Notes: generated by a model not told the origin, from the sequence alone. 36,511 nt of DNA from Gemella sp. (GCA_030529855.1 JAUMWC010000018.1:1-36511); one strand, 5' to 3'. Shown: positions 10,099 through 18,524, counted from the stretch's first letter. Numbers and translations are program-made.

Positions 10099-12003
10099 TT
10101 AGTATTTTCTTGCCGTACTTAATTTTTCTTCTTTTCTGTTGTAAGCCTCTAATACTTCTTTTTTATTAGAATTACTTGAAACACCCACATTCCACCAAGT
10201 ATTATATCCTGTTGTCATTGTTTTCGGTAATACCTTGATATCAATCAGTGTAGATTTATCTGATTTTCTACTTTCTTCTAATGCATTTTTTAATTCTTCT
10301 AATGTTGTTACTTTATATGTGTTAGCACCATATCCTTTAGCAACAGTAGCATAATCAACATTCATAACTTTATTATCTTTATCTCTAAATTCACAGTAGA
10401 ATGTGTCACTTCCATTCTCCATTTGAAGATTATTTATACATCCAAATCCAGAGTTATCTAATAAAATAACATTTATCTTATATCCATATTGAATTGATGT
10501 TAATAATTCAGAATGAAGCATATTAAAACTTCCATCCCCTGTTAGAGCATATACTTCTCTATCAGGTTCTGCCATTTTAACACCTAGAGCTCCGTTAACT
10601 TCATATCCCATACAAGAATATCCATATTCCATATTGTATGAATTCAAGCTATAAGAATTCCATAATTTCTGAACATCTCCAGGAATAGAACCTGCTGCCG
10701 CTACCATAACACCAGTATCTCCTATCAAATCATTAAGATTTGCTATTACACTACTTTGAGTAAGTTTAGTCCCTAAAGAATCTACATATTCATTAAAAAT
10801 TTCTTGATCAAAATGCCCATCAACTTCAGCCTTAAAACCTTCCTCGCTGAACTCTACAGTAGCCAACCTTTCTCTTTCTTCAAGCCACTCTTTTTTCAAA
10901 TCTTCTAATTCTGTATAACTTGTCTTATATCCTGATAATCTAGGCGTTATTTCCTTTAAAAATTCCTTAATATCAGCAACTACTGCTAAAGCATCAAGTT
11001 TATACGTCTGCATTCTGCTAAGATTTACATTTAAAAACTTAGCATTGTTAGAAAACTGTGTTTTTGATCCTGTTGTAAAGTCTGTATACCTAGTCCCTAA
11101 TCCGATAACTAGATCTGCTGATTGAACAACTTTATTAGCTGAACTAGTTCCTAGTATTCCATTACCACCTAAGTAATTTTTAAAATCATGTAGTAACGTA
11201 GATTTTCCTGCATGTGTTTCCACTAAAGGAATATTATACTCAAGCGATATTTTTTCTAATTCTTCTCTAGCTTCAGAATACTTAGCACCTCCACCCACAA
11301 GAAGTACAGGTCTTTTAGATTCTCTAATTAATTTTTCAGCATCTTCTAATTCTCTCTCACTAGCTCTCTTTCTATCTACATAGTGAACTCTCTTTTTGAA
11401 AAATTCTACAGGATAGTCATATGCTTCTCCCTCAACATCTTGAGATATACAGATCGTTACTGGTCCTGTTCTTTCTGGGTTTGTTAATATTTCAAAAGCT
11501 TTTATTAAACTAGACATTAGTTGCTCTGGTCTAGTTATTCTGTCCCAAAATCTAGAAACCGGTCTAAGCGTATCATTCGTTGTTAATGTTAAATCATGTT
11601 CTTGTTCAAACTGCTGTAAAACTGGATCCGGTTGCCTAGACGCAAAAGTTTCTCCTGGAATTAAAAGTAACGGTATATTATTTGCTAACGCAGTTGCTGC
11701 CGCAGTTACAAAATTAGCTGCTCCTGGCCCCACTGAACTTGTACAAGCCATTATTTTTCTTCTTTTCTTCTGTTTTGCAAATCCCATAGCAGCCAACGCC
11801 ATTGCTTGTTCATTTTTACCTTGATAAATTTTTAAAGTATATTCTTCATCCTGCAATGCTTGACCTATACCCAGCACATTACCATGACCGAAAATACTAA
11901 ATATCCCTTCTACAAATTTATCTTCTTTACCATCAAAAGAAATATATTGATTTTCTATAAATCTTATTAAAGCTTGAGCTGCAGTTAGTCTAATTGTACT
12001 CAT
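10099..12003 (-). CDS. iolD: 3D-(3,5/4)-trihydroxycyclohexane-1,2-dione acylhydrolase
   Basis: Thiamine-diphosphate enzyme that opens the ring of trihydroxycyclohexane-1,2-dione to 5-deoxyglucuronate. The 634 residues match the usual length of about 637. The N-terminal pyrimidine-binding domain has the cofactor-activating Glu65 in QGKNEQAM and then SSVGPGAANFVTAAATA. The C-terminal cofactor domain has GDGSFN near 487, about 26 residues before DNSGFG, the GDG-X(24-27)-N motif that holds the diphosphate. It is the first gene after the internal iolD promoter, with AGGAGGG before its ATG, and heads iolD-iolC-iolA-iolB. Confidence 0.96.
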   Translation of the reverse strand: MSTIRLTAAQALIRFIENQYISFDGKEDKFVEGIFSIFGHGNVLGIGQALQDEEYTLKIYQGKNEQAMALAAMGFAKQKKRRKIMACTSSVGPGAANFVTAAATALANNIPLLLIPGETFASRQPDPVLQQFEQEHDLTLTTNDTLRPVSRFWDRITRPEQLMSSLIKAFEILTNPERTGPVTICISQDVEGEAYDYPVEFFKKRVHYVDRKRASERELEDAEKLIRESKRPVLLVGGGAKYSEAREELEKISLEYNIPLVETHAGKSTLLHDFKNYLGGNGILGTSSANKVVQSADLVIGLGTRYTDFTTGSKTQFSNNAKFLNVNLSRMQTYKLDALAVVADIKEFLKEITPRLSGYKTSYTELEDLKKEWLEERERLATVEFSEEGFKAEVDGHFDQEIFNEYVDSLGTKLTQSSVIANLNDLIGDTGVMVAAAGSIPGDVQKLWNSYSLNSYNMEYGYSCMGYEVNGALGVKMAEPDREVYALTGDGSFNMLHSELLTSIQYGYKINVILLDNSGFGCINNLQMENGSDTFYCEFRDKDNKVMNVDYATVAKGYGANTYKVTTLEELKNALEESRKSDKSTLIDIKVLPKTMTTGYNTWWNVGVSSNSNKKEVLEAYNRKEEKLSTARKY

Positions 12004-12012
12004 ATTTCCCTC

Positions 12013-12045
12013 CTGTTTGGTTATATTATTGTTAACTTTTGATTA
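12013..12045 (-). promoter_or_regulatory. Predicted IolR operator of iolD (three tandem 11-mers)
   Basis: On the minus strand TAATCAAAAGT (12035-12045), TAACAATAATA (12024-12034) and TAACCAAACAG (12013-12023) are contiguous. The consensus I remember for Bacillus subtilis IolR is a tandem 11-mer WRAYCAADARD; the first unit fits exactly, the third with one mismatch, the middle one poorly. They lie directly after the -10 box, where a repressor would block transcription. Confidence 0.65.
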
Positions 12046-12046
12046 T

Positions 12047-12075
12047 ATTATAACACCGTTTTCATTTTTTGGCAA
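12047..12075 (-). promoter_or_regulatory. iolD promoter with overlapping cre-like site
   Basis: TTGCCA (12070-12075) and TATAAT (12047-12052) are 17 bp apart on the minus strand. TGAAAACGGTGTTA (12051-12064) overlaps the -10 and spacer and matches the CcpA cre consensus WGWAANCGNTNNCW with one mismatch. Confidence 0.72.
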
Positions 12076-12098
12076 CCCTTTCTTTTTGTTGCGAAAAT

Positions 12099-12869
12099 TT
12101 ACCTTACCTCTATTACTTCTACACCCTTAAACTCTAGATAATCCTTCAATGCAACATCTTCCATTGCAGTTGTTATTATAGCTTTAAAATCTTCTACTTC
12201 TGCATATTTTATAAAACCACTATTATTAAATTTGCTTTCGTCGACCAACAAATAATTAACTAAACATTTACTAATTACATTACTCTTTAATTCATATTCT
12301 TCTACAGTATTATTCATGACCCCACTATCTTTTGTAACACTTGACGCAGCCATAAAAGATTTATGTATATTTATTTTATCTAATACTGTATGATTTCCTA
12401 ATTTAACAAAAGCATTTATTCTTTTCCTATAATTATTTCCACTTAATATGATATTAACATTAGGTAACTTAGCAGCTTTGTTAATTACATCTAAATTATT
12501 AGTTATTATCGTTAAATTTATATTTTTGTCAACATAATCTAAAATCCATGCAGTTGTAGTTCCAGAATCTATATATATCCTGTCTCCATCATCTATATAT
12601 TTTGCTGCTTTTTCTGCAATTATTTTTTTCTGGGTAATATTTAATATATTTCTCTTATTAACATCTACTAATACTTCTTCTTCATCTAAATCTCTAATAG
12701 ATTCTACTCCACCATATACTTTAATTATATTTCCTTTATCTAACAAAGTTTTCACATATCTTCTAACAGTATTCATAGACAAATCAAAGTTTTTTTCTAA
12801 TTCTTTTAATGATACTTTCTTTTTCTTATGTATATATTTCTCGACTGCATCTATTCTTTTCGATTTCAT
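12099..12869 (-). CDS. iolR: DeoR-family repressor of the inositol cluster
   Basis: 256-residue DeoR/GlpR-type regulator. The winged helix-turn-helix occupies residues 1-60, with KVSLKELEKNFDLSMNTVRR as the helix-turn-helix and YGGVE closing the wing. The C-terminal sugar-phosphate sensor domain carries DSGTTTAWIL near 100 and a late LLVDESKF, as in DeoR proteins that respond to phosphorylated intermediates. In Bacillus the IolR inducer is 2-deoxy-5-keto-D-gluconate 6-phosphate, the IolC product; the same is plausible here. It sits between iolG2 and iolD on the same strand, and three promoters of the cluster carry matching tandem 11-mer operators, which supports the assignment. Confidence 0.88.
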   Translation of the reverse strand: MKSKRIDAVEKYIHKKKKVSLKELEKNFDLSMNTVRRYVKTLLDKGNIIKVYGGVESIRDLDEEEVLVDVNKRNILNITQKKIIAEKAAKYIDDGDRIYIDSGTTTAWILDYVDKNINLTIITNNLDVINKAAKLPNVNIILSGNNYRKRINAFVKLGNHTVLDKINIHKSFMAASSVTKDSGVMNNTVEEYELKSNVISKCLVNYLLVDESKFNNSGFIKYAEVEDFKAIITTAMEDVALKDYLEFKGVEVIEVR

Positions 12870-12898
12870 ATACTACCTCCTTAGTTTTATTCTATAAT

Positions 12899-12938
12899 AA
12901 ATCAATGGAGCAAAAGTTCACTTTTACTCCATTGATTT
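12899..12938 (-). terminator. Hairpin between iolG2 and iolR
   Basis: An 18-bp stem (12899-12916 with 12921-12938, one G-U pair on the minus strand) around a 4-nt loop. The minus strand continues ATTATAGAAT, without a good U tract, so it may only attenuate transcription or protect the 3' end of the iolEGG2 message. Confidence 0.55.
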
Positions 12939-12940
12939 CA

Positions 12941-13939
12941 TTAGATTTCTATAATTGTATTTTTTTCTAATGATTCTTTACATTTTAAACATACTTTAGT
13001 TGCCACTAATGCATCTTTGGCAGTAACTTTTGGCTTTAAATCCTCTTTTATACATTTCACAAAATCAGATATTTCACTTATAAACGCCTTTTCAAATCTT
13101 TCCGGGAAATTTCTTGAACATTCTCTTCTTACTCCAGACGAATCATATATAGTTACCAAATTTTTCTCTGGAACTGGAGCAATTCTTATCCACCCTTTGG
13201 TTCCCATAATTTCTGTTTCTACTTGATATCCATGCGGAGCATTTCTTCCTGCTACTAAATGTACCATTATATTATTATCCATAACACCTTGAACAATACC
13301 AGTCTCCAACTCTCCAACTTCGTCTAGTTCTTTTTTAGCAAAATTCGAACCAAAAGCCCAAACTTGTTTGAATTCTCTACCAGTTAACCACCTTATCGCA
13401 TCTACATCATGTATAGCCATATCATGGTATATACCACCACTGTTGCTGTTTTTGGCAAATTTTACAAATGATTCTAAACCATCTGCAGGATCTATTCCAT
13501 AGGCTCTGATATAAGTTATTTCTCCAATACTTCCACTATCAATAATTTCTTTAGCATAAGCGTAATCTTCATCAAATCTTCTCATAAATCCTACTTGAAA
13601 TTTAACATTTTTATCATCAACATCAAGTATTCTTTCGATATCTTCTACTCTTATACCTAGCGGTTTTTCTGCAAATGTATGAACTCCCTTGTCTATTGCA
13701 TATCTAACCATAGTAGGTCTGTCTTCTGCAGATGCCGCTATAATAACCATATCTAAACCGGCATTATCAATCATTTCTTCAAACGAAGTATACCCTTCAA
13801 TACCATTACTCCTGTAATATTCTAGCTCCGATTCAACAACACTGCACACAGCTGTTAGTTTAACATCAGAAATTTTTTTCAAATTATTAATATGAGTAGA
13901 ACCCATTCTTCCTAGACCTACGACTCCTACCTTTAGCAT
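12941..13939 (-). CDS. Second inositol 2-dehydrogenase-like oxidoreductase (Gfo/Idh/MocA)
   Basis: 332-residue NAD(P)-dependent dehydrogenase. The Rossmann motif GLGRMGSTH begins at residue 8 and EKPLG at 91-95 carries the catalytic Lys92. YHDMAIHDVD at 171-180 supplies Asp173 and His177, the full Lys/Asp/His set of inositol dehydrogenases. FMRRFDEDY near 118-126 is the motif shared with IolG. It differs enough from the neighbouring iolG to be a functional paralogue, perhaps for scyllo- or D-chiro-inositol as Bacillus IolX, IolW or IolG relatives do; the substrate is inferred only. It lies 28 nt after iolG in the iolE-iolG-iolG2 unit. Confidence 0.85.
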   Translation of the reverse strand: MLKVGVVGLGRMGSTHINNLKKISDVKLTAVCSVVESELEYYRSNGIEGYTSFEEMIDNAGLDMVIIAASAEDRPTMVRYAIDKGVHTFAEKPLGIRVEDIERILDVDDKNVKFQVGFMRRFDEDYAYAKEIIDSGSIGEITYIRAYGIDPADGLESFVKFAKNSNSGGIYHDMAIHDVDAIRWLTGREFKQVWAFGSNFAKKELDEVGELETGIVQGVMDNNIMVHLVAGRNAPHGYQVETEIMGTKGWIRIAPVPEKNLVTIYDSSGVRRECSRNFPERFEKAFISEISDFVKCIKEDLKPKVTAKDALVATKVCLKCKESLEKNTIIEI

Positions 13940-13967
13940 AAGCTATTCCCCCTCATGAGAATTAATT

Positions 13968-14999
13968 TTATTTGAAATTTTTGTAGAATTCTGGTTTCTC
14001 TATTAACTTGATTTCTTCTGTTTTTCCTGTTTCTTGCGACTTAATACAAGCGTCAGCTGTGACTGCAGCAGTATAACCATCCCATGTACTTGGTCCTGCT
14101 AACTCTAAACCATTATTTAATCTATCAGCTATATCTTGGAACTCAACATCATAAGCAGCTATAAATCTTTCTTTCCAATCTGTTAAAATATCTGTACTTC
14201 TCTTAGCACCTTTACTTAATACTACACTAGGAACCGCTGGTAATTGAGCCATTCCTAACTCTCCTACTACATCACAATGAATATCATATCCATAAGCATT
14301 TACAAAAACTTCTGTAACAATATTTACACCCGATTCTGTTTCTAAAACAATAAGTTGAGGATCTTGTAATGGTGTATCATACTCTTCTGTAACTGCAGCT
14401 CTTCTAGGGAAATATACTTTTGCAGTTTTATATTCTTCTCCTAGTAACCAGTGCACAATTTCTATCTCATGTATGAATGTTTCTACTATAGCTTGTGAAC
14501 TAACATAATTTTTAGGTTGAGATAAATATGTATTATAGTGACGGCAGTGAAGCATTAACGGCTTACCTATTTCTCCATTATCAATATATTCTTTTAATTT
14601 AATATATCCTGGATCATATCTTCTCATAAACCCTACTTGAAGCATTCTCTTACCAGTTTTTTCCTCTGCTCTAAGAACCTCTAAACACTCTTCTTCTGTC
14701 ATAGCAAGTGGTTTCTCAACAAAGACATATTTGTTATTATTAAGCGCAGCTATTGCTACTTCTGCGTGTAATTGATTAATGGCTGTTACTACAACTAAAT
14801 CAACATTATCACTAGCTACTAAATCTTGGTATGAAGAAAAATCTTCAGCATTAAGATTATATTTTTTAATTAAATCTTTACCTTTGTTCTCTACTATATC
14901 ATATACTCCTGTAACCTCCATACCAGAAACTCTATTTTGAATTCTGTTTAAATGATCTTCTCCAATTTTACCTAAACCTACTATTCCTACTCTGATCAT
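13968..14999 (-). CDS. iolG: myo-Inositol 2-dehydrogenase
   Basis: Oxidises myo-inositol to scyllo-inosose with NAD, the first step of the pathway. The 343 residues are a Gfo/Idh/MocA protein: GLGKIGEDH at 8-16, EKPLAM with catalytic Lys96, FMRRYDPGY at 124-132 and IHEIEIVHWLLG with His177. The position four residues before that His, Asp172 in the Bacillus enzyme as I remember it, is Glu173 here (VETFIHE), and the next conserved Asp is Glu180. The overall motif pattern still favours IolG. It lies 31 nt after iolE and 28 nt before the second dehydrogenase. Confidence 0.88.
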   Translation of the reverse strand: MIRVGIVGLGKIGEDHLNRIQNRVSGMEVTGVYDIVENKGKDLIKKYNLNAEDFSSYQDLVASDNVDLVVVTAINQLHAEVAIAALNNNKYVFVEKPLAMTEEECLEVLRAEEKTGKRMLQVGFMRRYDPGYIKLKEYIDNGEIGKPLMLHCRHYNTYLSQPKNYVSSQAIVETFIHEIEIVHWLLGEEYKTAKVYFPRRAAVTEEYDTPLQDPQLIVLETESGVNIVTEVFVNAYGYDIHCDVVGELGMAQLPAVPSVVLSKGAKRSTDILTDWKERFIAAYDVEFQDIADRLNNGLELAGPSTWDGYTAAVTADACIKSQETGKTEEIKLIEKPEFYKNFK

Positions 15000-15030
15000 T
15001 TTAAAATCTCCTTTATGTTTTTTATTGTAA

Positions 15031-15933
15031 TTAGTTATATTTTCTTAATCCTTGCATATAATTAAACCCTTTTATAGCATATTCTAAAGGATTCGCAATC
15101 TCTGGGTCTTGTTCTGCTTCTACTACTATCCATCCACTATATCCTATCTCTAGTAAGAAATCATAGACTTCTTGATAATCAATACATCCATCACCAGGGA
15201 CAGTGAATATTCCATGTAAGAAGGAATTTAAAAAACTCATATTCCCCTTTTCTGCTTCCTCTAATTTTTCTTTCCTTACATCTTTAAAATGAACATGCCC
15301 TATTCTATCTTTCAACTCCGTCAACAACTTCATATATTCTTTATCTGAAACATAAATATGTCCTGTATCATATAATAGATAGACTTTATCAGGTTCTGTA
15401 AGATCCATTAATTTTTTTGTTTCTTCGAATGTTTGGATACCTGTTCCCATGTGATGGTGATAGCACAATTTCAATCCACGTTCATTAGCGATTTCTCCTA
15501 AAATATTTAGACCTTCAGCTAGGATTTTAAACTCTTCTTCAGTATATATCGGTTTTTCTGTATATACACAAACATCTCTCAAACCTTGAATACTTCCACT
15601 TTGTTCAGAATATACAGCAACATCAGCCCCTACTGCTTGTAGGAAATCACAATGTTTTATAAACTCTTCTTTAGTGTTCTCTAATCCTTTATCAATTAAA
15701 TATCCACTAAACCACTGTGCAGCTATCCTCATATTCCTTAAAGATAATTCTTTATTTAATTCTACAGGATCTGTCGGATAACATCCCCCAACTTCAGTTC
15801 CTTCAAAACCTACCAATTTAGCATCACTTAATATTTGTTTATAGGTATTTTCTTTTCCTATCTCTGGAATATCATCATTTCTCCATCCAATAGGGGCAAT
15901 ACCATATTTAATTCTCGTTACTTCGTAAGACAT
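15031..15933 (-). CDS. iolE: Inosose (2-keto-myo-inositol) dehydratase
   Basis: Removes water from scyllo-inosose to give trihydroxycyclohexane-1,2-dione, the second step of inositol catabolism. The 300 residues match Bacillus IolE (297). The N-terminal [16 protein letters not shown] is characteristic of Iol[21 protein letters not shown] and HVHFKDVR are the metal-binding TIM-barrel strands shared with xylose-isomerase-like proteins. AAGGAGG precedes the ATG. It is the first gene of the minus-strand unit and is divergent from the symporter. Confidence 0.94.
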   Translation of the reverse strand: MSYEVTRIKYGIAPIGWRNDDIPEIGKENTYKQILSDAKLVGFEGTEVGGCYPTDPVELNKELSLRNMRIAAQWFSGYLIDKGLENTKEEFIKHCDFLQAVGADVAVYSEQSGSIQGLRDVCVYTEKPIYTEEEFKILAEGLNILGEIANERGLKLCYHHHMGTGIQTFEETKKLMDLTEPDKVYLLYDTGHIYVSDKEYMKLLTELKDRIGHVHFKDVRKEKLEEAEKGNMSFLNSFLHGIFTVPGDGCIDYQEVYDFLLEIGYSGWIVVEAEQDPEIANPLEYAIKGFNYMQGLRKYN

Positions 15934-15957
15934 ATACTTACCTCCTTATTTTAATTC

Positions 15958-15979
15958 TCTTTTGAGTAACTTTTGCTTA
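15958..15979 (-). promoter_or_regulatory. Predicted IolR operator of iolE
   Basis: On the minus strand TAAGCAAAAGT (15969-15979) is followed directly by TACTCAAAAGA (15958-15968). Each has one mismatch to the tandem 11-mer WRAYCAADARD. The pair starts 11 nt downstream of the iolE -10 box. Confidence 0.62.
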
Positions 15980-15990
15980 ACTTATACTTT

Positions 15991-16020
15991 ATTATATATT
16001 ACCCACTAAAGCGTTGTCAA
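15991..16020 (-). promoter_or_regulatory. iolE promoter with overlapping cre-like site
   Basis: TTGACA (16015-16020) and TATAAT (15991-15996) are 18 bp apart on the minus strand. CTAAAGCGTTGTCA (16006-16019) overlaps the -35 and has two mismatches to the cre consensus. Confidence 0.68.
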
Positions 16021-16147
16021 CTTTTATTTTTATTTACTTTATCTTTTATTGAATCCCACCACAAACATTATTATTACAACACTAATAAAGAAGCATCTAT
16101 ATATGAAAGCAAAAAACACCTATTTACAAAAAAATAAAAAACTTTTA

Positions 16148-16183
16148 AGAAAGCGTTGACATTTTATTTTTTTAGTATATTAT
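16148..16183 (+). promoter_or_regulatory. Symporter promoter with overlapping cre site
   Basis: TTGACA (16156-16161) and TATTAT (16178-16183) are 16 bp apart. AGAAAGCGTTGACA (16148-16161) fits the cre consensus WGWAANCGNTNNCW at every position and covers the -35, as expected for CcpA repression. Confidence 0.75.
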
Positions 16184-16209
16184 TTACTTGAAGATAAGAA
16201 AAACCATAT

Positions 16210-16231
16210 TTATTTGGTTAAGTTTTGGTTA
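16210..16231 (-). promoter_or_regulatory. Predicted IolR operator of the symporter operon
   Basis: Read on the minus strand, TAACCAAAACT (16221-16231) and TAACCAAATAA (16210-16220) are contiguous, each with one mismatch to WRAYCAADARD. They lie about 27 bp downstream of the symporter -10 box. Confidence 0.65.
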
Positions 16232-16279
16232 AATATAATCAAACCACTAAATTAAATATTAAAAAGGAGGATTATAAAT

Positions 16280-17872
16280 ATGGGTCTGTTTTCTATAATT
16301 TCATTTATCACAATTATAGTAGGAGTAGCTCTATTCGCTTACAAAAAAAGTAGAGCTGTCGATTCAACTAACGAAGAGGGTTATTTCCTTGGCGGTCGAA
16401 GTTTAGGAGGATTTGCTATCGCTTCTACTATTATTATGACTAACTTATCTACCGAACAAATAGTTGGTCAAAACGCTCAATCATTTAGAGTTGGTATGGA
16501 AACAATGGCTTGGGAAGTTACATCTGGTCTTGCCTGTGTTCTTCTAGCATTAGTATTCTTACCAAGATACTTCAAATATGGTATAAACACTGTATCAGAC
16601 TTCATAGAAGTACGCTACGATACTATGACTAAGCGAATTGTTTCTGTTCTATTCATTTTCGCTTATGTTATTTCATTCTTACCAGTTGTACTTTACTCTG
16701 GTGCTTTAGTATTCAACCAAATATTCAAAGTTGATAAATTATTAGGAATTTCTACAAGTGCATCTATAGTACTTATTTCATTCTTTATAGGAACAATCGG
16801 TATTCTTTACTTATTCTTAGGTGGAATGAGATTAGGAGCCTACAGTGATATAGTTTATGGATTTGGATTAATTGTTGGAGGACTTTCTATACCAGTCATC
16901 GGACTTATCATGTTAGGTAATGGTAGTTTCTTTGGAGGTTTAAATTATGTAGTTGAACATAGCCCTGAAAAACTTAATGCTATCGGAGCTATTGATTCTC
17001 CAATCGTTCCATGGCCTACACTATTCCTAGGTATGATGTTCAATAACCTATTCTTCTGGTGTACTAACCAAATGATCGTTCAAAAAGCACTTGCTGGTAA
17101 AAACTTAAAAGAAGCACAAAAAGGTGCTCTTATAGTTGGATTCTTCAAAATCTTCGGTGCATTATTCCTTGTATTCCCAGGAATCTTAGCATATAATATG
17201 GTTGGAGATCAAATAACTAACCCTGACTCTGCTTACCCTACATTGATCACTCATATTTTACCTGAGTGGGCTCTAGGAATATTCGGTGCAGTAATTTTCG
17301 GAGCAATCCTATCTTCATTCGTAGGATCACTAAGTTCTACAGCAACATTATTTACATTAGACTTATACAAACCAATTTTCGGAGCTAACAAAACATCTAA
17401 ACAAGTTGCAAAAACAGGTCGTACAGTTACAATCATTATAGGAGCTGCAGTTACTCTAATCGCTCCACTAATCGCATTATTCCCACAAGGATTATATCAA
17501 GTTGTTCAAGAATTCAATGGTATCTACAACATGCCACTTCTTGTTCTAATCTTAGCAGGATTCTTTGTTAAACGTGTTTCTAGTTTAGGAGCTAAAGTTA
17601 CTTTCTTAGTTCACATCGTTCTTTACGGATTATCTAAAGTATTCCTTGCTGATATTCACTTCTTATATGTACTAAGTGGATTATTCTTCCTAGACTTACT
17701 TGTACTATTAGGATTCAGTAAGTACTCTACAACTAAAGCATTTAACTTTGAAGAATTTAATAGCGGACTTGATTTAAAACCTTGGAAGCACCGTCACATC
17801 GTTAGTGCTGCCGTTATAATCGCAATGCTTGCTACGTATGTATTATTCTCACCTTGGGGATTAGCTAAATAA
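16280..17872 (+). CDS. Sodium/solute symporter (SSS family), probable inositol importer
   Basis: 530-residue integral membrane protein with about 13-14 hydrophobic segments and a short lysine/arginine cytoplasmic end. YFLGGRSLGG near residue 36, IIMTNLSTEQIVGQNAQSFR at about 51-70 and the loop with NTVSDFIEVRYD are typical of the SSS family (sodium/glucose and sodium/inositol symporter relatives). AAGGAGG precedes the ATG. It heads a plus-strand unit divergent from iolE, with cre and IolR-like sites in its leader, so inositol is the likely substrate; mammalian sodium/inositol transporters belong to the same superfamily. It replaces the MFS transporter IolT/IolF of Bacillus. Two PTS proteins follow it 22 nt downstream. 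Confidence 0.87.
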   Translation: MGLFSIISFITIIVGVALFAYKKSRAVDSTNEEGYFLGGRSLGGFAIASTIIMTNLSTEQIVGQNAQSFRVGMETMAWEVTSGLACVLLALVFLPRYFKYGINTVSDFIEVRYDTMTKRIVSVLFIFAYVISFLPVVLYSGALVFNQIFKVDKLLGISTSASIVLISFFIGTIGILYLFLGGMRLGAYSDIVYGFGLIVGGLSIPVIGLIMLGNGSFFGGLNYVVEHSPEKLNAIGAIDSPIVPWPTLFLGMMFNNLFFWCTNQMIVQKALAGKNLKEAQKGALIVGFFKIFGALFLVFPGILAYNMVGDQITNPDSAYPTLITHILPEWALGIFGAVIFGAILSSFVGSLSSTATLFTLDLYKPIFGANKTSKQVAKTGRTVTIIIGAAVTLIAPLIALFPQGLYQVVQEFNGIYNMPLLVLILAGFFVKRVSSLGAKVTFLVHIVLYGLSKVFLADIHFLYVLSGLFFLDLLVLLGFSKYSTTKAFNFEEFNSGLDLKPWKHRHIVSAAVIIAMLATYVLFSPWGLAK

Positions 17873-17894
17873 TTTATTACAAAGGAGATAATTT

Positions 17895-18194
17895 ATGGTA
17901 AAAATACTTTTAGTATGTAACGCAGGAATTTCTAATACTGTATTACTAAATCACGTGAAAGAAGAAGCTGAAAAAAAAGGGAATATTTGTGAAGTTAAAT
18001 CTAGCACTGTTGCAAATGTCACTGACAACATTTCAAGTGCAGATGTAGTGCTACTTGCTCCACAAGTAGCGTTCGAAAGAGATGCTATATCAAAATTAAC
18101 TACAGTTCCTGTAGAAGTCATTTCAACTGAAGCTTACGCAAATCTTGATGGACTTGCAGTTACTGAATACGCATTAAAATTAGCTAAAAAATAA
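17895..18194 (+). CDS. PTS lactose/cellobiose-type IIB protein, orphan
   Basis: 99-residue stand-alone IIB domain. LLVCNAGISNT at residues 5-15 is the phosphocysteine P-loop, with Cys8 as the phosphate acceptor; VLLAPQVAFE near 53-62 is the conserved second strand. Residues normally needed for phosphotransfer are intact. In a normal PTS this protein passes phosphate from IIA to a sugar carried by IIC, but no IIC is present; the gene upstream is a sodium symporter. AAAGGAG precedes the ATG, and the stop codon overlaps the start of the IIA gene (TAATG). A regulatory role linked to the symporter or to IolR is possible but unproven. Confidence 0.88.
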   Translation: MVKILLVCNAGISNTVLLNHVKEEAEKKGNICEVKSSTVANVTDNISSADVVLLAPQVAFERDAISKLTTVPVEVISTEAYANLDGLAVTEYALKLAKK

Positions 18195-18490
18195 TGAAAC
18201 TTACTTCAATGAAGTTAATCGCTCACGTCGGAGAAGCTAAATCTAAATATATGTCCGCAATATCTAAGGCTAAAGAATCAAAATTTGAAGAAGCTGAAGC
18301 CTTGTGTTCAGAAGGAGATTTAGCTTTCAACCGTGGCCATAAAGTACATCAAGAATTATTAACTAGAATGGCTAGTGGGGAAAAATTAGATATAGATTTA
18401 CTTCTTATTCATTCCGAAGATCAGCTTATGTCTACAGAAGTTTTTAGAACTCTCTCTAGAGAATTCATAGATTTATACAAACGAATATAA
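18194..18490 (+). CDS. PTS lactose/cellobiose-type IIA protein, orphan
   Basis: 98-residue helical IIA protein of the Lac family, which would receive phosphate from HPr. LLLIHSEDQLMST at 69-81 aligns with the LLxVHAQDHLM site: His73 matches the phosphorylated His78 and Asp76 the metal-binding Asp of the trimer axis, but the second His (His82) is Gln77 here. Its ATG shares one base with the IIB stop (TAATG), giving translational coupling in a IIB-then-IIA order. It is the last gene before a strong terminator. It should be phosphorylatable, yet there is no membrane IIC to use the phosphate. Confidence 0.87.
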   Translation: MKLTSMKLIAHVGEAKSKYMSAISKAKESKFEEAEALCSEGDLAFNRGHKVHQELLTRMASGEKLDIDLLLIHSEDQLMSTEVFRTLSREFIDLYKRI

Positions 18491-18493
18491 AGA

Positions 18494-18524
18494 AAAAGCC
18501 AAGATATTAAGTATCTTGGCTTTT
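18494..18524 (+). terminator. Terminator of the symporter-IIB-IIA operon
   Basis: A 13-bp stem, AAAAGCCAAGATA with TATCTTGGCTTTT, around a 5-nt loop and continuing TTTTATTCTTCTTT. Confidence 0.9.

Larger units (their letters stand above)
15934..16279. promoter_or_regulatory. Divergent control region between iolE and the symporter
   Basis: These 346 bp hold two back-to-back promoters, each with a GCGTTG(T/A)CA element overlapping its -35 box and a pair of tandem 11-mers just beyond its -10. The central part (about 16025-16140) is plain AT-rich DNA in which I find no gene. Confidence 0.75.
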
